Assembly (NCBI GenBank): GCA_030435675.1
Contig: CM059624.1
Location: forward strand, 14,036,769 to 14,100,768
DNA from: Steinernema hermaphroditum
Lineage: Eukaryota; Nematoda; Chromadorea; Rhabditida; Steinernematidae
Length of the DNA stretch: 64,000 bases
Direction: 5' to 3'
How positions within the stretch are numbered: position 1 is the stretch's first letter; each line of letters starts with the position of its first letter. This document shows, in pieces, positions 20,555 through 31,380 of the stretch. The translations under genes were made by a program, and so were the position numbers. The notes beneath the pieces are model-generated. The model was not told the DNA's origin, made no database searches, and saw nothing but the letters and a program-made list of their open reading frames with translations.

Positions 20555-21314
20555 ATGGCAAGCGGAAGAAAGACGTGCGGCTACTGCGGAAGAGCGTTCG
20601 ATTCGGAAGTCGCTCTCCGCGAGCACGTAAAGCGCAAGAAAATCAAAAAGATGCTGAAGCGACGGAGCGAACTCGAAGCGTCTCCTTTGCACGAAGGCTT
20701 CTCCGCGTTCTTCGCCTCTTCCAACAGTACAACTCAAGATATTATTCAGGTAAATTGCACATTTAACCGATTTTAATCGGTTACAGAGTTGCCCTTTTAT
20801 GCTCTGGTTTTTTCTCGATCACAAAATCGGCCTTCAATCATCTCGTTGTGGGACCCAAAAAACTGATGCAATTCAATTGAAAACGACGGAACGAGCGCAC
20901 GAAGTTCGCATGTTCGCTCGTCGTTTTCAACGCGTTGGATCAAATTTTTGAGTCCCACAACCAGAGGATTAAAGGCCGACTTCGTGATCGAAAAAAACAG
21001 ACTATAGTTGGCGCGCAAAATCGGCGAGCAAAAAGTGCAGCCTGCGGAGCTACGGAAGGCCATCGAGCACTGGGAGACGCAGCTCGACGACATCGACTTC
21101 GTGCTCGAGCGGATGTACAAGTTCAAACAGATGCGGAGGATGGTTCGGAAGATCTTGGGACAGCTGAAGAGCTGCGAGAGGTCGGTGTTCTGTGATGTAT
21201 TTCGAAGTGAATGGTTCGTTGTGTTTCAGGAACATCCAGGTGTGCTTGGATCTGAACGTGATGCTCGAATCGAATCGAAGCGATACGACTACGACAGAGG
21301 AACAAGAAGGGTGA
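20555..21314 (+). CDS. Small basic protein with Cys-rich N-terminus and coiled coil
   Basis: Three exons (20555-20749, 21008-21180, 21230-21314) join in phase to 150 aa. The N-terminus has CGYCGRAFDSEVALREHVKR, a C2H2-like half finger with only one clear His, followed by a very basic patch (KRKKIKKMLKRR). Exon 2 encodes a helix with heptad character (LRKAIEHWETQLDDIDFVL, YKFKQMRRMVRKILGQLK). The tail is Thr/Glu-rich. Intron 1 (258 nt) contains a foldback repeat. The family is not recognised; a nucleic-acid role is only suggested by charge and the Cys/His motif. Confidence 0.6.
20806..21000. repeat. Foldback (MITE-like) element in intron 1
   Basis: The left arm begins TTTTTCTCGATCACAAAATC and the right arm ends GACTTCGTGATCGAAAAAAA. 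The two arms, each about 85 bases, are roughly 80% complementary (GTGGGAC, AAAACGACG and GGCCTT words pair), around a short centre. The element fills most of the host intron. Confidence 0.7.
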
Positions 21315-21327
21315 AGTGCAATAAACT

Positions 21328-22206
21328 TTATTCGGCAACGATACTGAAGAATCTGTGCCTCTCCGCGTCAATGATATCGTTGGCAGCTTTTTCTTCTTCG
21401 CGGTATCGAAGGTCTTCCTCTTGGCTGAGGGCGGACACCTTTTTCGAATGCTCGGAGAGGAAGTGTTTCTTGGTACTTTTGAGTGTGAGAATTCTCTCGC
21501 AGCCCTCGAACGGGCACTTCAGCTTCAGGCTTAGATGCATGGAAACATGAGTCTTTTTGCCCGTGTCCGTTCTGACCACTTTCTGGCATTCATTGCAGGT
21601 ATTGGCGAATTGGGTCTTCGCCACGACGCCCGCCTCTCCCAGGTACGCATCGGCGGGGAAGTACTTCTCCAGCTGCCGGTTCATCTCGTCCGTGAACGCC
21701 TTCACCGTTCTCTCATGCTTCTCGGTCTCCTCCGCACTCAGCAGCCTCACCGACGTACGATGCACTTCGACAAGATGCTTATAGGAGGCAGTGGGGGTGA
21801 GGCGGATGCCACAGCCGGAGATGGGACATTCCAGTCGGGCGATCTCGTGCTTGGCCATGTGAAGGTGAAGATTGATGCGAGGGCCTTGGATGTTCAGCTG
21901 ACATTTCTGGCACTTGAACATCGCTTTTGGATTGTCGGGAGCCGATTCGTGCTGTTGATTTCGGAGGACATGTTGGTTGATGAAGGAATCGGACATCGAT
22001 GTGTTGCTCCCGCTCTCGTCGGAGTCGTCTTCAGAATCGGGATCCCGGCACACGCGACTCATCTTCCACTGGAACTCGTCGTTGTTTCTGCGTGCCTCCG
22101 ACATTGAATCGTTCAGTCTTCGGCACTTGTGGGTAAGGTCGGCGACCATGTCTGCTAGCCGCTTGCGACGTTCTCGGAATTCGGTGGGCACAAGAAGCGA
22201 TGTCAT
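21328..22206 (-). CDS. C2H2 zinc-finger protein with two finger pairs
   Basis: A single exon of 292 codons on the minus strand starts MTSLLVPTEFRERRKRLADM. Four fingers are visible: KCQKCQLNIQGPRINLHLH (C-x2-C..H), ECPISGCGIRLTPTASYKH (C-x4-C), NTCNECQKVVRTDTGKKTH and KCPFEGCERILTLKSTKKH. They form two consecutive pairs of the order C-x2-C then C-x4-C, so the pair appears duplicated. A Ser/Asp-rich linker precedes them. It is probably a nuclear DNA- or RNA-binding protein. It converges on the gene at 20555-21314; the two stop codons are 13 bp apart. Confidence 0.75.
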   Translation of the reverse strand: MTSLLVPTEFRERRKRLADMVADLTHKCRRLNDSMSEARRNNDEFQWKMSRVCRDPDSEDDSDESGSNTSMSDSFINQHVLRNQQHESAPDNPKAMFKCQKCQLNIQGPRINLHLHMAKHEIARLECPISGCGIRLTPTASYKHLVEVHRTSVRLLSAEETEKHERTVKAFTDEMNRQLEKYFPADAYLGEAGVVAKTQFANTCNECQKVVRTDTGKKTHVSMHLSLKLKCPFEGCERILTLKSTKKHFLSEHSKKVSALSQEEDLRYREEEKAANDIIDAERHRFFSIVAE

Positions 22207-22311
22207 TTCGGGGATTGTTCTCCCAAACTGGCGAGATATGTTCTTATATATGCCCCGGAAAGGAAGGCTACTCTACTAGTAGCATCGCTTTTGTATTACT
22301 CGGATCAAATC

Positions 22312-24300
22312 TCATGGTACTGTAGCAGCATTAGAGCTAACTTTAGTGAAAACCATGACCTTCTGCGCCTTCTGACTCCTCCATCTTACTACTGCCAAAA
22401 ACTTTGTCTTGACGGCCTGATTCATCACCAAATAGATGATGCCTGTTCCAACTTAACACTTTGATCATTACGGTAGCTCATAGGCATCTTACAATGCAAC
22501 ATCTGCCAGAGAATCTGCCCAATCACGCCTCGATAGGCGTCCAACCATCCAAGACTTGGCGTGTAGGTGATGGCCAAGTAGCCAATGTTCACTCCCGCCG
22601 CCAGGAGGCCGATCACAAAAGCTTGTACCGAAGCCTGAAGAGCAGAAGTATGGTAGGCCTACTACGATAGGTGTGGTGTACCTTGACTTGAATCTTGGAC
22701 ACCGCCGACATGTTCTTCATGTTCTTTGTTAAGTGGTAGAGTAGAATAATCATGACAGTGTAGCAAAATATGATGAGTCCGAATTTGGAGAGGTTGTTAA
22801 CGATGTGGACGTAGTTGATCTGTGGAAAAATTTGATTGTGGAAATAGCAAAAAGGAATGTGTACCTCATGATGGATTCTCAAGTTGAAGTACATTCCCTG
22901 CCATGGATCGTAGAAGTAGAAGGCGTCAGTGGCGATTACCGTCAGGGTGACGGAGTAGAGGAGGATGTAGACGATCCAGAGCCAGCAGCGTTTCCCTTCG
23001 AAGAGGATGTGGCCGAGGCGAGGGGAAGTGAACTCGAGAAGGCGGTTGAGGGCCAGAACTTCTGACGCTGCTGTGTAGAGCGTCCACACCACTAAAAACT
23101 GGATGTACCAAGGATATATCACAATATTGCGATGAATGTGTCTTAACGCACTTTTGATTTCTCGGAACTGGCGCCTAAGTCTCATAACAGCACGGAACAC
23201 TGTCTACCTGTCCACCTACCCAAGGTGCAACTCGAATGCCACCGCTCCTCTCGGCATGTTATAACGAGCTCCAAACTTTAATCCACTCTACCCCAAGCTT
23301 CACCGTAAGGTGATCCGCTCAAATTCGTCACAAAAAGTCGTCAAATTCGGTCTTAAAGAGTGCAATATCTCTGCCAAGTATGACTGGCCCTCATCCATTT
23401 TGAGTTTGTGCGACTTCATTCAGATCACATCATTCGTAATCATTTCAAGATCAGTTTCCCAGCAAAATGATCGAAAATTAAGGGAATATACGGGGTTACT
23501 GGTAGGTCCCGTCACGCTGTGCCTGATCGATAACGCAAATTCAAGATGGATGGATACGATACTGTTCAATGCCTATTTCTGTAACAAATTTCACCCAGAT
23601 GGTTGCGTGGCACCCTAGGGCTGCACCGGGTAAAGCAAACTGAAGATACAATGGTTAGAGTAGGGTCGGAATTTGAGTTAAAAAGCGGTGTGTCAAGAGA
23701 CAAGAATACTTGTAAGATCGCTAAAGAATAGAATCGAATGGCTCATATGCTAAGAGCCATTCAGAAGCAGAAATACTACTGTTCCTAAGGCTTCCTAAGG
23801 CCTATAAATGCACTAAACCGAATCGATGGCGTTGTTCCTTGTGAGTAACCAACTTACCATAAGCGTACATTCCAATTCCATGAGCAAAGATGGTCTGATT
23901 CGGATTGCAGTGATTAATTTCGAAAATAGAGAAGAATCCAGCTAATATTAGCCCGTTGAAGTTGTTGACGATGTCGAGGAATGTGTTGATTGACATCAGC
24001 TTATAGCACGAGTACTGTATGAGAGGAGGTCGGCTAAAGTGTTCAAAATAAACTAGGGCTGGCATTCGAGTCAAATCTCCTTGACTCAAGGTCCAGTCGA
24101 GTTCCGAGCCCTGCTCAGATTGCTTACCTAATTACAGAGAAAACGAATGAATTCAAAGATAGCGCCACGACTCCCCAACAGAGATAGCAGATTCCGATGC
24201 CAATCGCCCTCCTCTGATCCGGATCGTCTACCAGTGAGTGATCCCAATTGGTTACGCGGCCTTCAGACGTGCAGAAAGGGATACTTAAGTTGGAAGACAT
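22312..24300 (-). CDS. Serpentine chemoreceptor, SRT (class T) type
   Basis: Six exons (24300-24136, 24014-23858, 23091-22865, 22819-22682, 22634-22493, 22442-22312) total 960 nt, giving 319 aa, normal for the family. Family-like blocks: NWDHSLVDD and the first hydrophobic segment, SCYKLMSINTFLDIVNN (TM3 region), LALNRLLEFTSPRLGHILF, GKRCWLWIVYILLY, NYVHIVNNLSKFGLIIF, KIQVKASVQAFVIGLLAAG, GQILWQMLHCIIYLVMNQ. These are seven-pass chemosensory GPCRs of the nematode ciliated neurons. Intron 2 (766 nt) holds no recognised element. The first donor was chosen as GTAATT by phase; GTAAGC a few bases on would break the frame. Confidence 0.82.
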
Positions 24301-25209
24301 CACTGGACATACATCATATAAGCTGTGGCTATATAACAGTGTATCCGAAGAAAAAGGGCATGGGTTCCTCGTTGCTAAAAAACAAGTTCTTTCGTGGGTA
24401 CGTTCTGAACTTGTTGGACAAGGTGGAGCCAAGTATGTTCGCAAAGAATGATAGTGGGAAATGACGCTAGTCACATGAACTTCTGGAAGAAGGAAAAACA
24501 AGTTCTGATAGCCCATGTACTTATGAAACGCCACCGAAACTGATGTTTGATGGAATGGTCTTTGCGACGGCCAATTATAGATCTCTTTTCTTTAGATTCG
24601 ACTGAATGTCTTCCTATATATTCTTAAGCTGTACTCTTACAAGACATGTATTGTTCACGTGCTTCATGTGCGGTTCTACATTTATATAGTAGGCATTTTG
24701 CAGGTTGAACTTTCTCAAAGGACATCCTGCAATGTTCCTTGTCATGCAACAATCAACCTAAAGCCAAAAACTGTCTGGTTTCTGCAGTTGAGACTGAACG
24801 GGCTGTCTAGAAATGCTCTGCCTTCTCTTTCCCTTCTGACTGTCGGCGCTCTGTCTGGAATGTCGGTCAGACATCTAGAGGACAGGCGGGAGCGGTGTAA
24901 CTCAAGCGATCATCGATTGTCGCTCGGTTGGTTTGTGAAATTTTTGGATATGCCCGGTTGGAAACAGCCGGGCTAATAACTGACTTGTTTGTTGGGACTT
25001 GGTTACGGTAATGGACATAGTCAGAGATGGACAGACGTTTAACCGGTTGGTCAGCCATCTCAGCTTGGCTTGTAAAACAAAAAATAAGAATCGAAAACAA
25101 ACACTGACAGGAGTCCAACCCTGCTTTACAAACCGGTAGGCAAGAGACTGCCCGGATTAACCACTTGGGGATGAATCAGTATTCCAGCAATTATGCCTAT
25201 ATCCACATG
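24301..25209. other. Intergenic, no gene recognised
   Basis: No supported exon is seen. GTCTAGA and GTCAGACATCTAGAGGACA-like words near 24800-24885 recall the repeats in introns at 1265 and 12724. Confidence 0.35.
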
Positions 25210-25211
25210 TA

Positions 25212-26536
25212 CAGGGTGGCGCATAAATACTGTAAGTGGGTCAAACTTTTCAATTTGTCCTGCTTTTTCGTCTTTTTGTACCACTTCTGTTGTTATATTC
25301 GTGTTCCTCGTTCTTTTTTGATCTAGGATTACTGTTTCCCCTGTTATTTTTCTCCTTGCCCCTTCGACAAAATGGTGTCCCAAAATGACCGTTTTGCTAC
25401 CATCGCTGATTAAAAGTGTGGAATGCCGATTCCGGAAATTGAAAAGTTAAGGAAATTCCATTTTTTTCAAGTCCAGAGTTTTGTCAAACACTTTCAAGAG
25501 ACAGGAGGAATCACTGTTTGCCAAATAAGTGGAAGACCGAGAACAGTCCAAAACACCAAGGACCACAGAAGCCATTTGGAACAAGATCAAGCAGAATCTG
25601 GTCATATCCATAAGAAAACTGGTCGAATAACAGGGAGTCATTGAGGGATCGCAGAGAAAATTTGTGAAAAGAAAATCGCGGACTCGACTCCTACAAGATG
25701 ACATACAGCTAGCTCTTGGACGATCAAAATGAAAGCCGTAAGACAGGACAAGTGTCGGAAGATAAAGGTCGAAGTCCGCGGAGGGAGCATCCAGAAAATC
25801 CTGTTCTCGGATGAGAAGATTTTCATCGTTGATCCGGTGCGAAACACCCGGGATCACTGTGAATGTCTTCCGAAAGGCTCTCCCCGCAACGTCACCATCG
25901 AAAAGAGCCATTTCCCAAAGTCCATCATGGTTTGGGCCGGGGTTTCTGGACTTGGGAACGTAGAGCTCGTTTTCTTCGACGCCAATGAAAAAAAAGGTGA
26001 CCTGCCATGGCGAGAACTGCCGAAACCTGGTTCTGAACGGCGTGGTGAAATCCTGGGCCCTAGATCTGTCCCTCAACACCGCATGGACGTTTCAGCAGGA
26101 CTGGACGCCTGGCCATGGAGTCAAGAATACCCTTGTCTCGTCACAGCCAACCATGTGAAGGAAGGATGTTGGGTCAAGAGGAAAGATATTTGGCTGCGGA
26201 ACTCTCCGGTCCTCAACCCTCTCGACTTCGCTGTTTGGTCAGTCCTAGAGACAAACGTATGCGCTACAAGCCACGATAGTGTGAATTCCCTGGAGCGCTC
26301 TCTGAAGACCGCTTGGAAGGAAATCATGCCAAAAGTCACCGCGGGAATCCTGAAGAATTTCCAGAATCGTCTGAACGCCTTAATCAAACTGTCAAGGAGG
26401 GCATTTCGAACAGAGTTCAAGTATGTTGTACAGAATTTCCTCGCCAATCTTACAGTTATGAATTCATTTTGTTTCCTTGTCGTAAATGAAAAGTTATGAG
26501 CAGTTTTTCCACTTACAGTATTTATGCGCCACCCTG
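25212..26536 (+). mobile_element. Mariner-type DNA transposon with TIRs, inactive
   Basis: Both ends carry the same terminal inverted repeat: the left starts CAGGGTGGCGCATAAATACT, and the right is its complement ending CCCTG at 26536. The TIRs are about 28 bp. A TA dinucleotide flanks each end (25210-25211 and 26537-26538), as expected for Tc1/mariner target duplication. Length is 1325 bp. Confidence 0.9.
25423..26499 (+). pseudogene. Mariner transposase, decayed
   Basis: The frame is broken between an N-terminal part (25423-25644) and a catalytic part (25729-26499), and again around 26030-26130. The DDE/D triad can be followed: ILFSDEK gives the first Asp, and QQDWTPGHG in another frame gives the second. 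The third motif reads NSPVLNPLDFAVW, with Val in place of the usual Asp. The source enzyme is not functional as written. Confidence 0.85.
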
Positions 26537-26538
26537 TA

Positions 26539-27394
26539 TATGGTCAGTTGTGCGTATACAAGCCCGTATAGCCCGTATGTATGTAAGCCCCATTTGAGGT
26601 TCGCCTTCACTGATGAACATCTACCAGCGTGCCAATTTTCAGCTCGATCTTCAGCGACAAACTACTGTTCGAGCGAGTGAGGCAGTCCTCCTTCATCTGA
26701 TTTAAGGACACTTTGGCGGAAACTTTGAAGAGTTCCGTTGTCAGTGAAATCTGCATGTTCGAGTTATTATTCCTTTCGTTTTATGTGAAATCTGTGTTTT
26801 CATTGAAACAATCACCAACAGAACGATGCCATAATGATATGACGTATTGTAGTGGCTCGTGCTTGAGAATGATCGATGATTTCTGTGGACTGCGTGCAAG
26901 TTGTTTAGGATGAAGCTGTTCCATCGCGAACACACCGAAGGTAAATTGAGCATCCTCTTCCTTTTGCTGCCTTCTACTAGTGATCGATGAAAAGGGGTAG
27001 TTTTAGGTTATATTTGCGGAGTAATCAGTTATAGTTTAATGATATTTATAAGGATTTTGCATAAGGACAGGTTTTGCATATGGAAGATTTTTGGTTGCTA
27101 CCTGATATGTTTACTACATCAGCCATTTAAAATGGTGCTTGTTTTAAAATGGTTTTATCGCATAGATGACGCTAAAGATCTTTCCTTAATTTTTGCGAGT
27201 TAAGCCTCAAATCTTCAAGAAGTATATTTAAAATTCGGCATAAAGGTTTTAAAACGTTTTTTTGGTACTAAAAAAAGGTACTGCTGGAGGGTAGGTATAA
27301 AGGGGATATGAATAAGGATAAAGAAAGGCCATGGAAAACCATATTGCATAGTAAAATAGCTAAAAATGCTAACCAATTCCTTTTTAAGTAACAT
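26539..27394. other. AT-rich intergenic, nothing recognised
   Basis: No coding exon, RNA gene or element is supported here. Confidence 0.35.
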
Positions 27395-27577
27395 TGTAAT
27401 AGACCACAAGTTGCCGTCGGCGTCACGGAGTCTTGTTAACCTTCTTCTTCCGATTGCAGCTTCTCTTCTCACATGTCGCAGTCCTCGGTTCCTTCGAATC
27501 GCTTCTTCGACAAGCCTTTGGTGGTGTTTCACGAGATCTTTCCTTATCTCCCGCCGAATCAGTTTATGTAATAGACC
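27395..27577 (-). mobile_element. Internal RTE LINE fragment with 11-bp target-site duplication
   Basis: Bases 27406-27565 are identical by eye to about 34043-34203 inside the RTE ORF, encoding LIRREIRKDLVKHHQRLVEE and RRRLTRLRDADGNL on the minus strand. The fragment is bounded on both sides by TGTAATAGACC (27395-27405 and 27567-27577). It contains neither the LINE 3' end nor its tail. Confidence 0.8.
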
Positions 27578-27904
27578 CAGTTTTTGTCCTTCAGCAGTAG
27601 TTTCTAGCACTTGGTGTTTTTGTCGGTCCTTCTTTATATAATGACGTAATCGTGATGGTCAGTTAAGACCGCTAGATGGTGCTTTGAGTTTTTTCGTTTA
27701 TGCGATGTGACTGGTTTAGAGAACAATGCCAGTGGCTGGTTCTTGATCAGTCAGATCCAGCCTCGACGCTGGACACCTTGCCATTCTAGCGTTTATTTTT
27801 GACAATGTGTTCCTTCCACTCCCTTCACTATAACATCACTTTTACCATACCAAAGCCTGTGAGCAACCTGTGAGAGATTAGTTTGAAAATTAAATAAACT
27901 ATTT

Positions 27905-28036
27905 ATGGTCATACAAGAAATTTCAAGAACGCAGCTTGCTGTTACGGACATCCTATTTTTGATAATAAGCATCTTGTTCTATTTTGGATGTCTCACTGCC
28001 AACGGATTGTACACTAATAGCTATGTATGTTGATAT
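27905..28036 (+). other. Short hydrophobic open frame, possible receptor relic
   Basis: A frame of about 43 codons from ATG 27905 encodes QLAVTDILFLIISILFYFGC, one clear membrane-spanning stretch. No neighbouring exons were found. It could be a remnant of a chemoreceptor gene or chance. Confidence 0.2.
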
Positions 28037-28082
28037 GTCAGTTTTGAATCACTTGATTAATCAATTTTTGCTAAAAAAGTAG

Positions 28083-28735
28083 GAACATATGAGAAACCAC
28101 GAGATGCATTGGTTCGAAAATCTGACTCACTTCCAAATTCCCACCGTCCTTTCCCATACGACTGACCATGGTTAGTGAAGTGACCCACAGTGATATATTG
28201 GGGAATCACTTGGTGAATACCTCGATTGAAACGGTTGTATTTATAATAAAAATACGGTGATTGAAGGGCAGTGATTAATTGTGGGACAACCCAATGCATA
28301 CGATGTGTCCCTTTTCGTACGATTGAGCTTGGTAGACCATCCATAGTGATGTATTCCTTTTTCCTTGTCTTCCAATGCGAAAACATTTTAATCATGAAAT
28401 CCGGTCATTTTAAACTGCATGATTTTTGGGAGCTCTCACCTTTCTGTACAACGAATGCTGTTATTTTAGATGTCCGATGAAGATTTATCATTGATAGGGC
28501 CATGTCAAACCCCCAAAAATTGACAATTCTAGGTGTCAATAATGTGAGTGACACTTACAGCTACTATGCCCACATAACGACTCCAAGAGCTCATCTTTAC
28601 TAGAGGCCAAATGTGGAAAAAATGACCTTCGGATTCGCTGTACAACTGCCCAAAACCGTATGTTTCCAAGTTGACCTCCAGAATAGCTCTCCATTTTGAG
28701 CTGAAAGATTCCTGTTTGTTGTTTATATAGCACAC
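28083..28735 (-). other. Possible exons of an unrecognised minus-strand gene
   Basis: Two open stretches could be exons. One lies at about 28540-28695, preceded by an acceptor-like ATCTTTCAG and followed by a GTAAGTG donor. The other lies at about 28125-28360 (MDGLPSSIVRKGTHRMHWV, TVGHFTNHGQSYGKGRWEF), followed by GTGAGT. Frames and phases do not join cleanly. No family is recognised. Confidence 0.25.
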
Positions 28736-29584
28736 TTCCAGCTTTATCTAACTGTCATCTGTGTTCATGCCTAGGTGACGGCATAAGAGCAAACCACTCA
28801 GAATAAGATAGAGAGGTCCAAAAATTGGACGAAAAATAATTTTTTGACTCCGAAACCCCCGTTTCTACCCAATTCTGTCTCCTTCATTGGCCCATCAATA
28901 CCTGTGATGAGTCGTAGCTATTCTCTTTTTTGTATTGTGCAATGGGCTCTAACTGGTTTATTAGAACTATAGGATCATAAACAGGGATCGATCTGATTAT
29001 CTGAGTGTCGCGCATCTAACAACTCCCTCAAATCCGAAACCTTGAGCTCTTAATGAGCACTTGACGGCCGACCCACTTCCACAAAAACCTTTTCGTTACT
29101 TCATCGTCCGTGACGGCACTCGTCCTCCTCATCGTCGACCTTCGAACGCGGTTCTTTTTTCTTCTTTTTTCTTATACATATATCCATCTCGCATATATCA
29201 TCTACATTTTTTCGAGCATGGCGAGCAAAGCACAAGAGACTCTTGTCCAAAGAAGCTGCAGTCAGCCCAGGTCATTAGAGATTCTTCTCCTAAGGTTGGC
29301 TCCGATAACTTACTGTGCAACATTTCGTTATTCATTTCTGGTGCCTTGACGAGTTCATACAGAGTCGATAAAAGGTTTTATCTACTATTTGATTTTTGGA
29401 TTCCCTTTTCTTCTTTAACAAACAATCTTTCGCATCACCTTATTATTATCAAGTTGTTTGCATATAAATTTTATTTTTGGAATAGCGCATTGATGACATT
29501 GATGTCTTGTCCTCTTTTTCCTCACTAGACCGTTTTATAAGGTGCGTAAAGAGATATATAGCGTTCATCTCTCAATGGCTTTAC

Positions 29585-29632
29585 TTCATGAATCAAAGGC
29601 ATTTCGCCTTGCATGACACCGAATTACAAAAA
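29585..29632 (+). repeat. Copy of dispersed hairpin repeat (R1 head)
   Basis: ATGAATCAAAGGCATTTCGC is followed by CTTGCATGACACCGAA. It matches the start of the longer R1 copies at 42618 and 53112, including the AAGGC/GCCTT stem with a different loop. Confidence 0.6.
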
Positions 29633-29939
29633 CATTACTGGATCTTAGCTCAAATCAAATCGCAAATTCTCATTGAAATCCATCGAATATGAACTTATTC
29701 AGTATCAAAAAGTTATTATTCAGACCATTTTAGACGTCCACCCAAAATGTCTTTTCTTGGCACACCCTGCATATCATTTCCTTCGCCCGTAATCGCTTGG
29801 TAAAGATGTTAACACGGCGTTTCTGAAGAAAGTATTGTTTACAAATATTTTTGTAAATGTATTTCTTAAACAATGCTTTAAATAAGCAGACATAAATTTT
29901 TTTAGATGAATGAACAATGAATAACTATTTTAAACGAAC

Positions 29940-30540
29940 TTAAGGCCAACGCTGAAAAGCCCCGTTTTTCTGTTGGTCATATTACTCGGGCTTCTCGCCC
30001 GGCTTTGAGCGCCTCCCCTGCAAAGGGATAATCCGACTGCGGCAGATCCGTCGGCCTCAATCCGCGGCGCACTCAAGCGTCCTGTATGACTTTTCGACTT
30101 TATTCGGCCGGAGCCGGTTTCGGACTGCGCAGAGACGGTCCACGGTGTGGTTTTCCCTGACCACCCATGGGATCGCTAGCCCGTGGAGGGGAAAGCGGCG
30201 GCGTCCTTGAGATCGCCACAAAAAGCGTCAATTAATCGCGGCGCGGCCAATTGTTTGTTCTGCAATTACAGTGTTGTGCAGCACGCGGACGTGTTCTTTA
30301 GAGAGTGAAACGGCGCTTTTTGGATGAATGAAGAGGATGGGATTGGATTAGGAGAGCTTTTTTGCAAAGTGCACTTCGCCGAAGCGGAAGGCGTCCCTCT
30401 TTGGAGAGGCCACCTCTGGGATAATTGCCTTAATGATCGGTGGCGCGGGATGGTGGATATCGGAAATCTTTTGTTGGCGCTGATTGATGTCCGTGCGGAT
30501 CGTTTTTAACCGTTTCCTGGATTCGCCGTTCTCCGGGGTT
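29940..30540. other. GC-rich island in AT-rich DNA, no ORF recognised
   Basis: Composition rises sharply and falls again. The stretch contains AATTAATCGCGGCGCGGCC and CCAATTGTTTG-type words. No long coding frame or RNA gene is recognised. It could be regulatory DNA or an unrecognised non-coding exon. Confidence 0.35.
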
Positions 30541-30879
30541 CAGATGAAGGAATTATTATCCAACTTTATATTTATTTTCGAAAGCTTTCTGATGTGGCGA
30601 ATGCATATTTCTGCTCTTCATTAAGACTCTGGTAGATGATCAGAGCTTAACACTGTGACGCTTTTCCGAGTTTTGCTTAATTCGTTTTTTTATTTGTTAC
30701 TTTTTTTAGCCCTCAAAGCTTTGGTGATCTTCAAGGTAACTTCTCATGAAGCGACACGGTTTTTTGGCACAAACACTTTTGAAACAAAGACTCAGATCGC
30801 GTATCGCAAAGAATTTGAAGTGCACTTTTGTTTCTTTTTAGGCATAAAACAGTTTTTCTGAAAGAATGGGACTCGTAGA

Positions 30880-31380
30880 AACTTGTCCTTAGAACCGGCA
30901 TTTTCCTGCGCCAGTGAAGCCAGTGAACAACAGTAATCTGATAAAAGTTTCGTTAGCTTGACAGGTCAATATTGCATATTCTGTGTCGATCAATTTTGGA
31001 ATATTTAAATCTAATAGTTAGTATTTTATCGGTTGCACTATTGCTTTTTTTCGCGCACATCGCCATGTACATGGAAGGTTTGAAATGTTCCCAAAATGCT
31101 GAAATTGCAATAATTTTGGCACAAAGTACTGGATGCTTTACAACTGAATGTTCGTTTCGATTTGATGCAATAATTTGATATGGTCAGCGGTTTTCGTCTC
31201 GTTTTCCGTTGGATATAGCAAGTCCACCGCATACGTCAGCTGCTCTAGGGACGCTTTTTTGGGCATCAATAAGCATGTGTGCGCAATTTGTGCGCAACTG
31301 GATGAATAAGTAGGTAAGGTTAAAGCTGAACAACTTGTTAGTCACATAAATTTTTGTACTCAAATTTCTGTTTTGAGTCA
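30880..31380. repeat. Segment duplicated at 57600-58310
   Basis: Blocks such as GATATAGCAAGTCCA, TTTTTTGGGCATC, GTGWGCGCAATT and AGCTGAACAACTTGT recur in the same order at 58120-58250. AATATTTAAAT and ATTTTATCGGTTG recur at 57715-57755. This is an old dispersed duplication with many substitutions. Confidence 0.6.

Noticed and set aside
23310..23618. 102-codon plus-strand frame inside the chemoreceptor gene
   Set aside because: It lies in the second intron on the opposite strand, without splice signals or family similarity.
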